A DNA stretch of 62,198 nucleotides from Lachnospiraceae bacterium G11 (lineage in GTDB: Bacteria > Bacillota > Clostridia > Lachnospirales > Lachnospiraceae). The notes under the pieces are model-generated. The model was not told the origin of the DNA. It ran no database searches and was given only the letters and a program-made list of their open reading frames with translations. The translations under genes and the position numbers were made by a program. How positions within the stretch are numbered: the stretch's first letter is position 1; each line of letters opens with the position of its first letter. Positions 55,016-62,198 of the stretch are shown here, in pieces. The stretch lies in contig FMWZ01000022.1 of assembly GCA_900103495.1 (NCBI GenBank), positions 1 through 62,198 of the forward strand. The letters are read 5' to 3'.

Positions 55016-55304
55016 GCGGATAAAAATCAGGAAATGGGCTTTTTTATATGCTTTTTTTAGACCTGTCCGGCGTATTTGGTTGACATAACTTGGGCTTGCG
55101 AAGGAATGAAGCATATAAAATTGGCGAAAACGCGAAATTTATCCGCTTTTTTTAGGACTTGGAGTTCAAGAAAGGCTGAAAAAGGCGGATAAAAATCAAG
55201 AAAACGCTAATTTTATCTGCTTTTTGGAGTATCACGGAGGAAGCCTGGTTTACATAACAACAAAAACAAGCATATAAAATTTCGAAATTCTCATTTTTAT
55301 CCGC
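55016..55304 (+). repeat. Four palindromic units of the GCGGATAAAA family
   Basis: Arms GCGGATAAAA or GCATATAAAA alternate with TTTTATATGC, TTTATCCGC or TTTTATCTGC, giving units at about 55016-55051, 55110-55146, 55185-55220 and 55270-55304. TTGGTTGACATAAC (55076) and TGGTTTACATAAC (55246) lie in front of the GCATATAAAA units. The same motifs occur at 8544-8760. Confidence 0.75.
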
Positions 55305-55385
55305 CCCAGACAAGTTTCAGACGGTGAAAATCGCCTCAGCCAGATTTCGGGCGACGAAATGCGCCCCAAAGGGGCATAATTTCCC

Positions 55386-55508
55386 TTTCCTGCTTGATTA
55401 CTAAGAATCTGCCCAGGGGAGAGAGTGTCAACCCCATAGCCGCGAAGCGGTGCTTCGCAGGGTTGACGCCTCTCCTATGGGCAGATAGAATCCACCACAA
55501 GCAGGAAA
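55386..55508 (+). repeat. Long nested hairpin B, inverted relative to hairpin A
   Basis: TTTCCTGCTTG (55386-55396) pairs with CAAGCAGGAAA (55498-55508), ATCTGCCCA with TGGGCAGAT, GGAGAG with CTCTCC, and the core GTCAACCC/GGGTTGAC encloses GCGAAGC/GCTTCGC. The core is the reverse complement of that of hairpin A with about one mismatch. Confidence 0.85.
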
Positions 55509-55532
55509 GAAACCCATATACAAGCTCAAAAA

Positions 55533-55560
55533 AAGAGAACCGGCTTACGCCAGTTCTCCA
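55533..55560 (-). terminator. Terminator overlapping the end of the PRPP synthetase gene
   Basis: On the minus strand GAGAACTGGC and GCCGGTTCTC pair around GTAA and are followed by seven T. The TAA stop codon of the gene is in the loop. Confidence 0.85.
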
Positions 55561-56732
55561 TTTTTATATCTTTGAACGATGTTTTGAATTCTTTCGTTGG
55601 GGTTCAAGAGATCGCTTATTGATGAATCGTGGTTAAGTGTGTCAATCAGGTAAGCGATGTACTTGCTCATGTCGCAGTTGATGTACCATTCACGGGAAAG
55701 AAGCTCGGGTGTCTGGTAAATCAGGTTTGTGGTAAGGACTCTGTCGATGATGCCCTTCTCGTAAGCTTCGTCGAAACGCTTGAGGCCGTTGGTGAAGAGG
55801 CCGAAGGTTGTGAAGACGAAAATCTTGTTTGCGTTTCTCTGCTTAAGTGCGGCACAAACCTCGAGCATTGAGTCTCCGGAGGAAATCATGTCATCGATGA
55901 CAATCATATCCTTGCCTTCTACGCTGGTTCCAAGGAACTCATGAGCAACAATGGGATTACGTCCGTTAATGATCTTGGTGTAATCTCTTCTCTTGTAGAA
56001 CATACCCATATCAAGGCCAAGGACGTTGGCAATGTAGATTGCTCTGCCCATTCCGCCTTCATCAGGGCTTATAACCATCATATGATCGGAATCAATCTGA
56101 AGGTCATGTACGTGGGTCAGAAGACCCTTAATGAACTGATATGCAGGCTGTACCGTCTCGAAACCGTGGAGAGGTATAGCGTTCTGAACTCTGGGGTCGT
56201 GAGCATCAAAGGTGATGATGTTGTCTACGCCCATATTTACAAGCTCCTGAAGAGCCAATGCACAATCAAGTGATTCTCTGGCAGTACGTTTATGCTGACG
56301 GCTCTCATAAAGGAAAGGCATGATTACCGTGATACGACGAGCCTTACCGCCTACTGCAGCGATTATACGCTTCAGATCCTGGTAGTGATCGTCAGGGGAC
56401 ATGTGATTCTCATGTCCGCAAAGTGAATAGGTAAGAGAGTAGTTTGCTACATCGACCAAAAGATAAAGGTCGGTGCCTCGAACAGATTCAAGGATGGTTC
56501 CTTTTGCTTCACCGGTACCGAAACGGGGAACCTTTGCTCCTAAGATATAGGAATCGCGCTGATATCCTGAGAAGGCCAGGCTGTCTTTATGCTCGCTTTC
56601 TCTTTCTGTTCTCCATTTAACAAGGTAACTGTCAATCTTCTCACCTAAAGGTTTGCAACCCTCTAAGGGTATAAGCCTTAAGGAGCCAACGGGAATTGTC
56701 TCGAGATTTCGCTTCTCTTCCCTAACTGCCAT
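55545..56732 (-). CDS. prs: Ribose-phosphate pyrophosphokinase, long divergent form
   Basis: The enzyme makes PRPP from ribose 5-phosphate and ATP. The 395-residue chain is longer than the usual 315 and has an N-terminal extension of about 70 residues. The catalytic segment reads MPFLYESRQHKR, TFDAHDPRVQNA matches the ATP/metal site, and VIVIDDMISSGDSMLE matches the PRPP loop, where DDMIDTAGT is more usual. PRPP feeds pyrE and upp here. The terminator overlaps its last codons. Confidence 0.9.
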   Translation of the reverse strand: MAVREEKRNLETIPVGSLRLIPLEGCKPLGEKIDSYLVKWRTERESEHKDSLAFSGYQRDSYILGAKVPRFGTGEAKGTILESVRGTDLYLLVDVANYSLTYSLCGHENHMSPDDHYQDLKRIIAAVGGKARRITVIMPFLYESRQHKRTARESLDCALALQELVNMGVDNIITFDAHDPRVQNAIPLHGFETVQPAYQFIKGLLTHVHDLQIDSDHMMVISPDEGGMGRAIYIANVLGLDMGMFYKRRDYTKIINGRNPIVAHEFLGTSVEGKDMIVIDDMISSGDSMLEVCAALKQRNANKIFVFTTFGLFTNGLKRFDEAYEKGIIDRVLTTNLIYQTPELLSREWYINCDMSKYIAYLIDTLNHDSSISDLLNPNERIQNIVQRYKNGELA

Positions 56733-56741
56733 AAGAGATCC

Positions 56742-57716
56742 TCACTTTCTGGTGTTTAGTTTTCGTTTAATAAGTAAGCGTACATCCGGGCCGGTAAGCT
56801 TACGGAAAGTAAACTTGGCAGTTATTCTTGAGAATATTCTGTCTGAGTAAAATTCCTTCAATTCCTCCAAAGCAAGGTTGCTGGAGATGATTGTGGATTT
56901 ACCTCGAAGCATTCTCTCGTTTAAACACTGGAATAACTTGGATGTAACAAAGTTGTTGGCAATCTCGGTGCCTAAATCATCGATTATTACCAAATCGCAA
57001 TTATACAAGTCTTCGTAAGGATTGTAAAGAGAATCCTTGTCCTTTTTTGAGTACGCAAAATTCGAAAGGAGATCAAAGAGCTGGATAGCACTGAAGTAAA
57101 CAACGCTGTAGCCCTTGTCCATAAGCTCTTTTGCCACGCAGCCGGAAAGGAAGGATTTGCCGGTCCCTACGGTTCCGTACAGGAAAAGATTGGGAGCTCC
57201 TTCAGGGAAGTTATTGATGAACTCATGGCAGGATGAAACAGCTGCTCTGAAGTTCTCAAGGTCTACTCCCTCATAGAACTCTTCGGAAAGAGTATCGAAG
57301 TTGTTCTCTTCAATGTAGTCTTTGATTCCGGACTGCTCATAGAGCATGGTAATCATACGCTGCTTGAAGCAATGACATTTGCGGCCGTCGATGTAACCGG
57401 TATCCTGACAGTCAGGACAATCGTATACAGGCGCAAGATAATCCTCAGGATATCCTCCCGCCTTTAAAAGCTGCAATTTGGAGTCCTTAAGCGTGGTAAG
57501 CGCAAAGTGGAGATCGGATAAAGCATTTGAATCTCCGCCCATAAGCTTACGACCGTATTCCATACTGGTGGATGCAACGGCCTCGTCTAAGGCTTTGTAA
57601 CCGTCAAGTTCGTTATAAATAGCCGCACGTCTTTTCTCGAGAATACGTCTGTTCCTGTCGCGGGTCTCGTCGTATTCCCTAAGGATAGTGTTATACTGCA
57701 AATTACTTAACGCCAT
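56742..57716 (-). CDS. DnaI/DnaC-like helicase-loader ATPase
   Basis: The 324-residue AAA+ protein has a Cys-rich zinc motif (CPDCQDTGYIDGRKCHC near residue 95), Walker A LYGTVGTGKSFLSGC near residue 180 and Walker B DLVIIDDLGTEI near residue 244, as in B. subtilis DnaI. It should load the DnaB hexamer onto single strands at the origin. It lies 27 bases after the DnaD-like gene on the same strand, the normal primosome pairing. Confidence 0.93.
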   Translation of the reverse strand: MALSNLQYNTILREYDETRDRNRRILEKRRAAIYNELDGYKALDEAVASTSMEYGRKLMGGDSNALSDLHFALTTLKDSKLQLLKAGGYPEDYLAPVYDCPDCQDTGYIDGRKCHCFKQRMITMLYEQSGIKDYIEENNFDTLSEEFYEGVDLENFRAAVSSCHEFINNFPEGAPNLFLYGTVGTGKSFLSGCVAKELMDKGYSVVYFSAIQLFDLLSNFAYSKKDKDSLYNPYEDLYNCDLVIIDDLGTEIANNFVTSKLFQCLNERMLRGKSTIISSNLALEELKEFYSDRIFSRITAKFTFRKLTGPDVRLLIKRKLNTRK

Positions 57717-57743
57717 GGATGGTACCCCTATATCTCCCTCTCT

Positions 57744-58775
57744 TTATTGATAGCTCAAAAGTTCCCTCTCAAGAGCTTCATAATCGTAAGAATTCTGCTG
57801 GTACTGAGTAAACTTGTTGTTAGTTACGGTGCGTGTAGTTTTCTTCTTGCGGTACATCTCATCGAGTGTAACGATGTCTTCTTTTCTCTTGACACCGGAT
57901 GTGTTCCAGCTTGTCAAGATTCCGTCTGCATACTCGAAACGGTGTGAGTCTGTGGCGAGAACTGTTCTCTCACATGCCTCTATTATAACATCTTTGCCAA
58001 ATCCGAATTCCTTGGTCCATCTGTTGATGAATTCCATCTCCTTGTTTGTGGGAGATGTGGATTTGCCAAGGGCGTTCATTATCTCGTATACGGATTTGTC
58101 AAACTTTGTGGTCTGACGTTTAGCCTGCTTGGGTGTTGTGATACCTGCTTCTGCCCAGCTGATAGCAACTGTTTCGATGTATCTGAAACTCTTCTTGCCC
58201 TGCTCAACACAGTACTGAACGAGATAATCAATCAGGTCATCGGAGAAGTGAAGCTCCTCTGAGATATAGATGATTGTCTTCACCTCAGCTGCGGTGAGAG
58301 GCTTTCCGAGATAGGTCTCGAGAACGAATAACAACTGGTCTGATGATTTCTTGAAATCAAGAAGGTCATCTGATGTGTAAACCGGCTTAACGGGAATATC
58401 TGATTCCTCTGCCTCTTTGATTTCGGGAGTTACAACAGGAGCAATCTTCGGAACAATGGTAAGAATCTTGTTGCGCCTGTTTACAAGATCTTCCATGCGG
58501 ATGCCTGTAAGTGACTTGTTCTCATCAAAATCTAAAGAAAGTATGGAATTCTTCTCCCAGTATTTTAAAGCACGTAAAACGTCCTTCTCGGTGTAGTTAA
58601 ACTTGTCAGCGATGTCAGAAACGCTGGTGGGTAAACGAGAACTCATTACCCTCACAAGATAAAGATAAATCTTTATCTGTGCATCGTTGGCGCCGGCCAT
58701 ATACTCATCTATAAACAAATTTGAGATGGAGGTATAGTCAGCCTCGCCGTCCTTATAAATTTTGATTTGATTCAT
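57744..58775 (-). CDS. DnaD-domain primosome protein
   Basis: The 343-residue protein has an N-terminal winged-helix part (about 10-75) and two DnaD/DnaB-type C-terminal domains, with AGITTPKQAKRQ and YADGILTSWNTSGV as the typical DnaD signature. It is a likely counterpart of B. subtilis DnaB/DnaD, which remodel origin DNA before helicase loading. The ATG at 58775 follows AGGTGAACACACAC; a GTG at 58787 is possible. A dense DnaA-box cluster lies just upstream. Confidence 0.88.
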   Translation of the reverse strand: MNQIKIYKDGEADYTSISNLFIDEYMAGANDAQIKIYLYLVRVMSSRLPTSVSDIADKFNYTEKDVLRALKYWEKNSILSLDFDENKSLTGIRMEDLVNRRNKILTIVPKIAPVVTPEIKEAEESDIPVKPVYTSDDLLDFKKSSDQLLFVLETYLGKPLTAAEVKTIIYISEELHFSDDLIDYLVQYCVEQGKKSFRYIETVAISWAEAGITTPKQAKRQTTKFDKSVYEIMNALGKSTSPTNKEMEFINRWTKEFGFGKDVIIEACERTVLATDSHRFEYADGILTSWNTSGVKRKEDIVTLDEMYRKKKTTRTVTNNKFTQYQQNSYDYEALERELLSYQ

Positions 58776-58890
58776 GTGTGTGTTCACCTAACCTCTTTAT
58801 GTGTAGCAGAATGAATTATAGCATAAGGATTATGAAAAGGGAATAGCAAAAATACCGAAAAACCCAGTAAAATCAAGGGTTTGCGACGAT

Positions 58891-59016
58891 TGTGGATAAT
58901 GTGGATAATGTGGAAAAAAACTGTTCGCGTTTGTGAATAGGGTGCATTTTGGGCAAAAATAATCCACATCCTTAAACCGTGGATAAAGGTTTAAAAAATG
59001 TGGATAATGTGGATTC
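58891..59016. promoter_or_regulatory. Cluster of DnaA boxes
   Basis: TGTGGATAA, the complement of the consensus DnaA box, occurs perfectly at 58891, 58900 and 58999. Near matches lie at 58909 (TGTGGAAAA), 58960 (TAATCCACA), 58978 (CGTGGATAA) and 59008 (TGTGGATTC). Three are end to end with no spacing. Seven sites in 126 bases lie upstream of the DnaD-like gene, between it and murC. Confidence 0.85.
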
Positions 59017-59017
59017 T

Positions 59018-60394
59018 TTATTTGCCTAACAGGTTTTCACCGATTTTATGCACATCTCCGGCACCCATAGTTATCAACAGGTCGTTGGGGTTACATTTTT
59101 GTAATAAAAAATTTTCTATTTCATCAAAACTTCTAAAATAGTAGGCGTCACCACCGAATTCATTGACCCTGTCTTTCAGTAACTCGGATGAAATTCCAAG
59201 GGTATCCGTTTCTCTGGCTGCATATATATCTGCTAAAACCACATGGTTCGCCGTAGCCAGCACTTTGGCAAAGTCATCGAAGAAGGCTTTGGTTCTTGTG
59301 TAGGTGTGAGGCTGGAATACAACCCAGAGTTCTCTGTGGGGATATTTCTCTGCAGCCCCTAAGGTTGCTTTAATTTCTGTAGGGTGATGGGCGTAATCAT
59401 CGACAATGGTCACTTCACCGACTTTACCCTTATACTCGAATCTTCTGTCGATGCCGTGGTAGTTCTTAAGAGCAGGGATTGAAATGTTATCGCCAATCTT
59501 AAGGGTGTCTGCCAAAGCAAGAGCAGCAAGGCTGTTAGATACATTCTGCATTCCGGGAATGGAAAGGGTAACCTTTCTCTCTCCCAAAGGAGTTACTGCT
59601 GTATAGCTTGCACATCCGAAATCGTCAAAGGTAACGTCCTTTGCGGTATAGTCGAAGTTTCCTCTTATTCCGTATGTAAGTACTTTACACTTGATACCCT
59701 CAGTGATTTCTGAGAGGTTTTCGATTTCACCATTAATAATGAGAGTTCCATCAGCCGCAATCTGGCTTGCAAACTTGTGGAAGGAATGTCTGATATCATC
59801 AAGATCCTTGAAGAAATCCAGATGGTCTTCTTCTATATTAAGGATAAGTCCCACTGTGGGGTAAAGGCTTAAGAAACTGTTGGTGTACTCGCAGGCCTCG
59901 GTTACGAAGTAATCGGGACCGCCAACGCGGATATTTCCACCAATGCTTTTAAGGATTCCGCCGATTGAAAGGGTGGGATTAACCTCAGCGGACATGAGAA
60001 TCTCGGAAATCATACTTGTTGTGGTGGTCTTTCCGTGGGTTCCGCTGATGGCAACCGAAGTTTTGTAGTTATTCATAAGCTGACCTAAAAGCTCAGCTCT
60101 TGTAAGCATGGGAAGCTCGGCCTTAACACATGCGGCAAATTCAGGGTTGTCGGAGTGGATTGCTGCGGTATAAACAACGCAGTCGATACCGGGCTCGATA
60201 TTGGAAGCCCTCTGTCCGATGAAGATCTTTGCTCCGTTCTTCTCAAGAGCCGCAGTAAGGTCACTTGCCTTGTTGTCGGAACCTGAAACAGTGAAGCCCT
60301 CCCTTAAAAGAACTTCTGCAAGACCGGACATGCTGATTCCGCCGATTCCGATGAAGTGTATATGAATTGGTTTGTTGAAATCTATCTTATACAT
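59018..60394 (-). CDS. murC: UDP-N-acetylmuramate-L-alanine ligase
   Basis: The cytoplasmic enzyme adds L-alanine to UDP-MurNAc. The 458-residue chain begins MYKIDFNKPIHIHFIGIGGI and has the ATP loop VAISGTHGKTTTTSMISE near residue 110, TNSFLSLYPTVGLILNIEED, and the C-terminal HPTEIKATL and FQPHTYTRTKAF. Length is normal. ATG 60394 is 12 bases after GGAGG. It reads toward the primosome pair, with the DnaA-box cluster in between. Confidence 0.96.
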   Translation of the reverse strand: MYKIDFNKPIHIHFIGIGGISMSGLAEVLLREGFTVSGSDNKASDLTAALEKNGAKIFIGQRASNIEPGIDCVVYTAAIHSDNPEFAACVKAELPMLTRAELLGQLMNNYKTSVAISGTHGKTTTTSMISEILMSAEVNPTLSIGGILKSIGGNIRVGGPDYFVTEACEYTNSFLSLYPTVGLILNIEEDHLDFFKDLDDIRHSFHKFASQIAADGTLIINGEIENLSEITEGIKCKVLTYGIRGNFDYTAKDVTFDDFGCASYTAVTPLGERKVTLSIPGMQNVSNSLAALALADTLKIGDNISIPALKNYHGIDRRFEYKGKVGEVTIVDDYAHHPTEIKATLGAAEKYPHRELWVVFQPHTYTRTKAFFDDFAKVLATANHVVLADIYAARETDTLGISSELLKDRVNEFGGDAYYFRSFDEIENFLLQKCNPNDLLITMGAGDVHKIGENLLGK

Positions 60395-60601
60395 ATATGG
60401 ATTAAACCTCCAAAGTTTGATTACATCCACTACATTATAGCCACTTGACGCAAAAAAGACAAATTCCATTATTTTTCACAAAAAGGTGACTTGTAATCTT
60501 AAATTCCGTTTTGTAGCGCTAAATTCCACGCTTGCTACACAAAAAATTGATTAACAAGTTTCTAAAACAAAAAAATGGTGGTTTTTGGTCAATAAAACAA
60601 C

Positions 60602-60745
60602 TATAATTATCCAAAAGTCGGAAGAATGCGCACTTCAATGAGAAGTCGAATTCACGAGGTCCTGGTAAGAGTTAGTGAATTCCACCCCAAATCGGAAACG
60701 GTATGAAACTCATCCAATTGCGCAGGACTCCGGCTTTTTGCTCTT
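60602..60745 (+). ncRNA. Candidate structured RNA next to the IS30 transposase gene
   Basis: TATAAT (60602-60607) lies about 8 bases before the first stem, with no good -35. AAAAGTCGG (60613-60621) pairs with CCGGCTTTT (60730-60738), TGCGCA (60627-60632) with TGCGCA (60719-60724), CTTC with GAAG (60633-60645), GAATTCAC (60648-60655) with GTGAATTC (60675-60682), and ATGA with TCAT. The closing stem runs into a T-rich tail, as in a terminator. All stems are visible; transcription is inferred. It resembles no RNA family I can name. Confidence 0.5.
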
Positions 60746-60747
60746 TT

Positions 60748-62049
60748 TTACTTTAACAAGCTGGGTTTAAGGATTACCTCATTTGAGGGTATTTTTCTTA
60801 CACCAAGCCGACTTAGAATTTCTTTTCCATAATAGAAGCAAAAAGCTTCGTATGGCGTTTTATCACCGAGCTCTGGTCGGCTGTAAGAATTGATGTGATC
60901 CATCATTAAATCAATCTGTTTTTGAGAGTATTTACTAAGGTCCACTCCCTTAGGGATGATTCGTCTAATGAATTCATGATTGTTTTCACATGATCCTTTT
61001 TGACCGGGAGAAGAAGGATTACAATAGAACATTTTTGTTTTAATACCACCATTGTAATCGGTCTCAATGGCTGTGGGATTTGAGAATTCAGAGCCATTAT
61101 CAGCAAGGCATAGAGAAAAAATCTTCCTGTAATTCTCGTCGCCCAGCAGGACATATAATCGGTCAAAGATATCAATTACTGACTGGGAGTCATTTGCTTC
61201 CCTAAGAAAAGCCAGTTGAAGTTTGGGCCGAACGAAGTGGATTGTAAGCAACACAGCTCCGCCTCTAAGCCCTTCAACTGTGTCCAGCTCGGTTATGGGG
61301 ACTGACGGATTTGACTCACAATAAAGTTTGAAATCTTCATAAGTTCGTCCTATACGACAAGCTTTATCCACTTTTAGGGACACAGATTTCTTCTTTCTGG
61401 GTCTAAATCTAACCTTTCTGGGCATGTCTATGTTTTTGGCTGAGAACAGTCCATTGTCAGCATAGACGTAGGCGGTTTTTTCACAGCAAGGGATGGAATC
61501 AGCGTTGTTAACCAATATGTGATGTAAAGATTGACCGTTTTTTAATAGTGGGCTGATTATTGAGTCAAGTCGTTTACGCTCACTTTCGGTAAGATTAAAG
61601 CCTGACCGTGATTCGCTTCTTACGACTTCATATTCTTTTTGAGCAGCAATGCCTCTGTAGAATCGTTTTTCTAAACGGCATTTTCTGCGTTCTACGCAAC
61701 CATTACACACATATGGTGGTTTTAGATATGAGAAGCATTGTTTTTTCTCATAATCTTTGCAGGAAGTCATACATTTACCGCAGACACTGCACCTATTGTG
61801 CCATGCGGTATTATTGCAGATTTTGCATACATCTCCTTTGTGAGAACACTTTTTGTTATGTACGCAATCATTGAAAGAGTTGAAGTAAGATCCACTTTTT
61901 TCAAAGACATAATGCCCTCGAACCTCTTTGGAGATGGTGGTACAGTCCCTTCCTAATCTTTCCCCAATGGCCTTAAAACTTAGCCTTTCACTAAGAAGTA
62001 ATTCTATTTGACGGCGCTCATCTAAGGTCAAATGCTTATTCTTATTCAT
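60748..62049 (-). CDS. IS30-family transposase
   Basis: The 433-residue transposase has the IS30 N-terminal HTH (LTLDERRQIELLLSERLSFK and GRDCTTISKEV), a long insert with several Cys-x2-Cys pairs as in many Firmicute copies, and the DDE core. The acids are Asp in TELDTVEGLRGG, Asp in LADNGSEFSNP and Glu in SCENNHEFIRR. The start at 62049 (MNKNKHLTL) follows CAGGAG at 6 bases. No frameshift is seen, so it may be active. Confidence 0.93.
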   Translation of the reverse strand: MNKNKHLTLDERRQIELLLSERLSFKAIGERLGRDCTTISKEVRGHYVFEKSGSYFNSFNDCVHNKKCSHKGDVCKICNNTAWHNRCSVCGKCMTSCKDYEKKQCFSYLKPPYVCNGCVERRKCRLEKRFYRGIAAQKEYEVVRSESRSGFNLTESERKRLDSIISPLLKNGQSLHHILVNNADSIPCCEKTAYVYADNGLFSAKNIDMPRKVRFRPRKKKSVSLKVDKACRIGRTYEDFKLYCESNPSVPITELDTVEGLRGGAVLLTIHFVRPKLQLAFLREANDSQSVIDIFDRLYVLLGDENYRKIFSLCLADNGSEFSNPTAIETDYNGGIKTKMFYCNPSSPGQKGSCENNHEFIRRIIPKGVDLSKYSQKQIDLMMDHINSYSRPELGDKTPYEAFCFYYGKEILSRLGVRKIPSNEVILKPSLLK

Positions 62050-62198
62050 ATAATTCTCCTGTTCCAGCCGGAGCCAAGAGATGGATGAACAATAATAAGA
62101 TAGCATTAAGAATTATTAAATTCTACACTTGGATTTAGAAGTAGTAACTTCAACTTTTGATTATCATGGGATGGAATTTAGTTTTACAAGTAAAATTT

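Larger units (their letters stand above)
60490..62192 (-). mobile_element. IS30-family insertion element, boundaries uncertain
   Basis: The transposase gene at 60748-62049 is certain. ACTTGTAATCTTAAATTCC (about 60490-60508) matches at 16 of 19 bases the complement of the sequence near 62174-62192, in inverted orientation. This could mark the ends, but no target duplication is seen. If it is right, the RNA candidate at 60602-60745 lies inside the element. The right end may also lie beyond the window. Confidence 0.4.

Noticed and set aside
54866-55060. Open frame of 64 codons in the hairpin region
   Set aside because: It runs through the palindromic repeats, has no ribosome-binding site and shows no protein-like composition.
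55394-55636. Open frame of 80 codons
   Set aside because: It overlaps hairpin B and the end of the PRPP synthetase gene on the other strand and has no start site.

Overview
The window looks like chromosomal DNA of a low-to-moderate GC, anaerobic, fermentative Firmicute, most likely a member of the Lachnospiraceae (Clostridia). The reasons are the gene families and their order: MecA, GdpP-rplI-dnaB, a DnaD/DnaI-type helicase-loading pair, pyruvate formate-lyase, D-lactate dehydrogenase, a ferredoxin with two 4Fe-4S clusters, an F-type ATPase with a sodium-type c subunit, and PyrR-type leaders on pyrimidine genes. Species cannot be named from the sequence alone.

Layout. 1-600: 3' end of a 23S rRNA followed directly by tRNA-Asn and tRNA-Cys, with no 5S between. 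675-5400: zinc-ribbon protein, MTA/SAH nucleosidase, a small gene coupled to a CstA-type pyruvate/peptide carrier, and a reverse-strand group (DUF951, sirtuin, DUF1858). 5619-8164: a pyruvate formate-lyase split into three genes: a body with no glycyl-radical domain, a small cysteine-rich protein, and a free-standing glycyl-radical domain. 8165-8894: a non-coding interval with a long hairpin and palindromic repeats. 8895-16164: accessory genes (VOC protein, kinase-like protein, D-lactate dehydrogenase, HipBA-like toxin-antitoxin, DUF523, GNAT, phospholipase-like, YczE-like, lipoprotein). 16361-23989: housekeeping block (gdpP, rplI, dnaB, MATE, pflA, ferredoxin, rpsF-ssb-rpsR).

25190-31242: pyrimidine synthesis, pyrC alone and then pyrK-pyrD-pyrF-pyrE-pyrB-pyrI. 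Both units start with the same promoter and PyrR-type RNA hairpin. At pyrC the hairpin overlaps the ribosome-binding site of the enzyme gene. At the operon it overlaps that of a 22-codon leader peptide whose last codons lie in the 5' arm of an intrinsic terminator. This suggests PyrR-controlled translation of a leader peptide that in turn controls termination. 31335-41400: cell-envelope and housekeeping genes (LTA-synthase-like, mecA, GH18, sua5, rpiB, upp, dCMP deaminase, SleB-like hydrolase, DUF402), with a promoter-led structured RNA candidate at 34690-35018. 41589-48860: a full F1Fo ATPase operon. 48927-54783: a MoxR-DUF58 operon with two large envelope proteins.

54784-55544 is a non-coding interval bounded by two inverted copies of a 125-bp hairpin and filled with palindromic units also found near 8.6 kb. 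55545-60394, on the reverse strand, carries murC, a DnaD-type protein, a DnaI-type loader and a divergent ribose-phosphate pyrophosphokinase, with a dense DnaA-box cluster between murC and the dnaD-like gene. The right edge holds an IS30-family transposase with a compact structured RNA candidate directly beyond its 3' end.

The points most worth following are the split pyruvate formate-lyase with its extra cysteine protein, the PyrR/leader-peptide attenuator, the two RNA candidates, the inverted-hairpin repeat element and the DnaA-box cluster.
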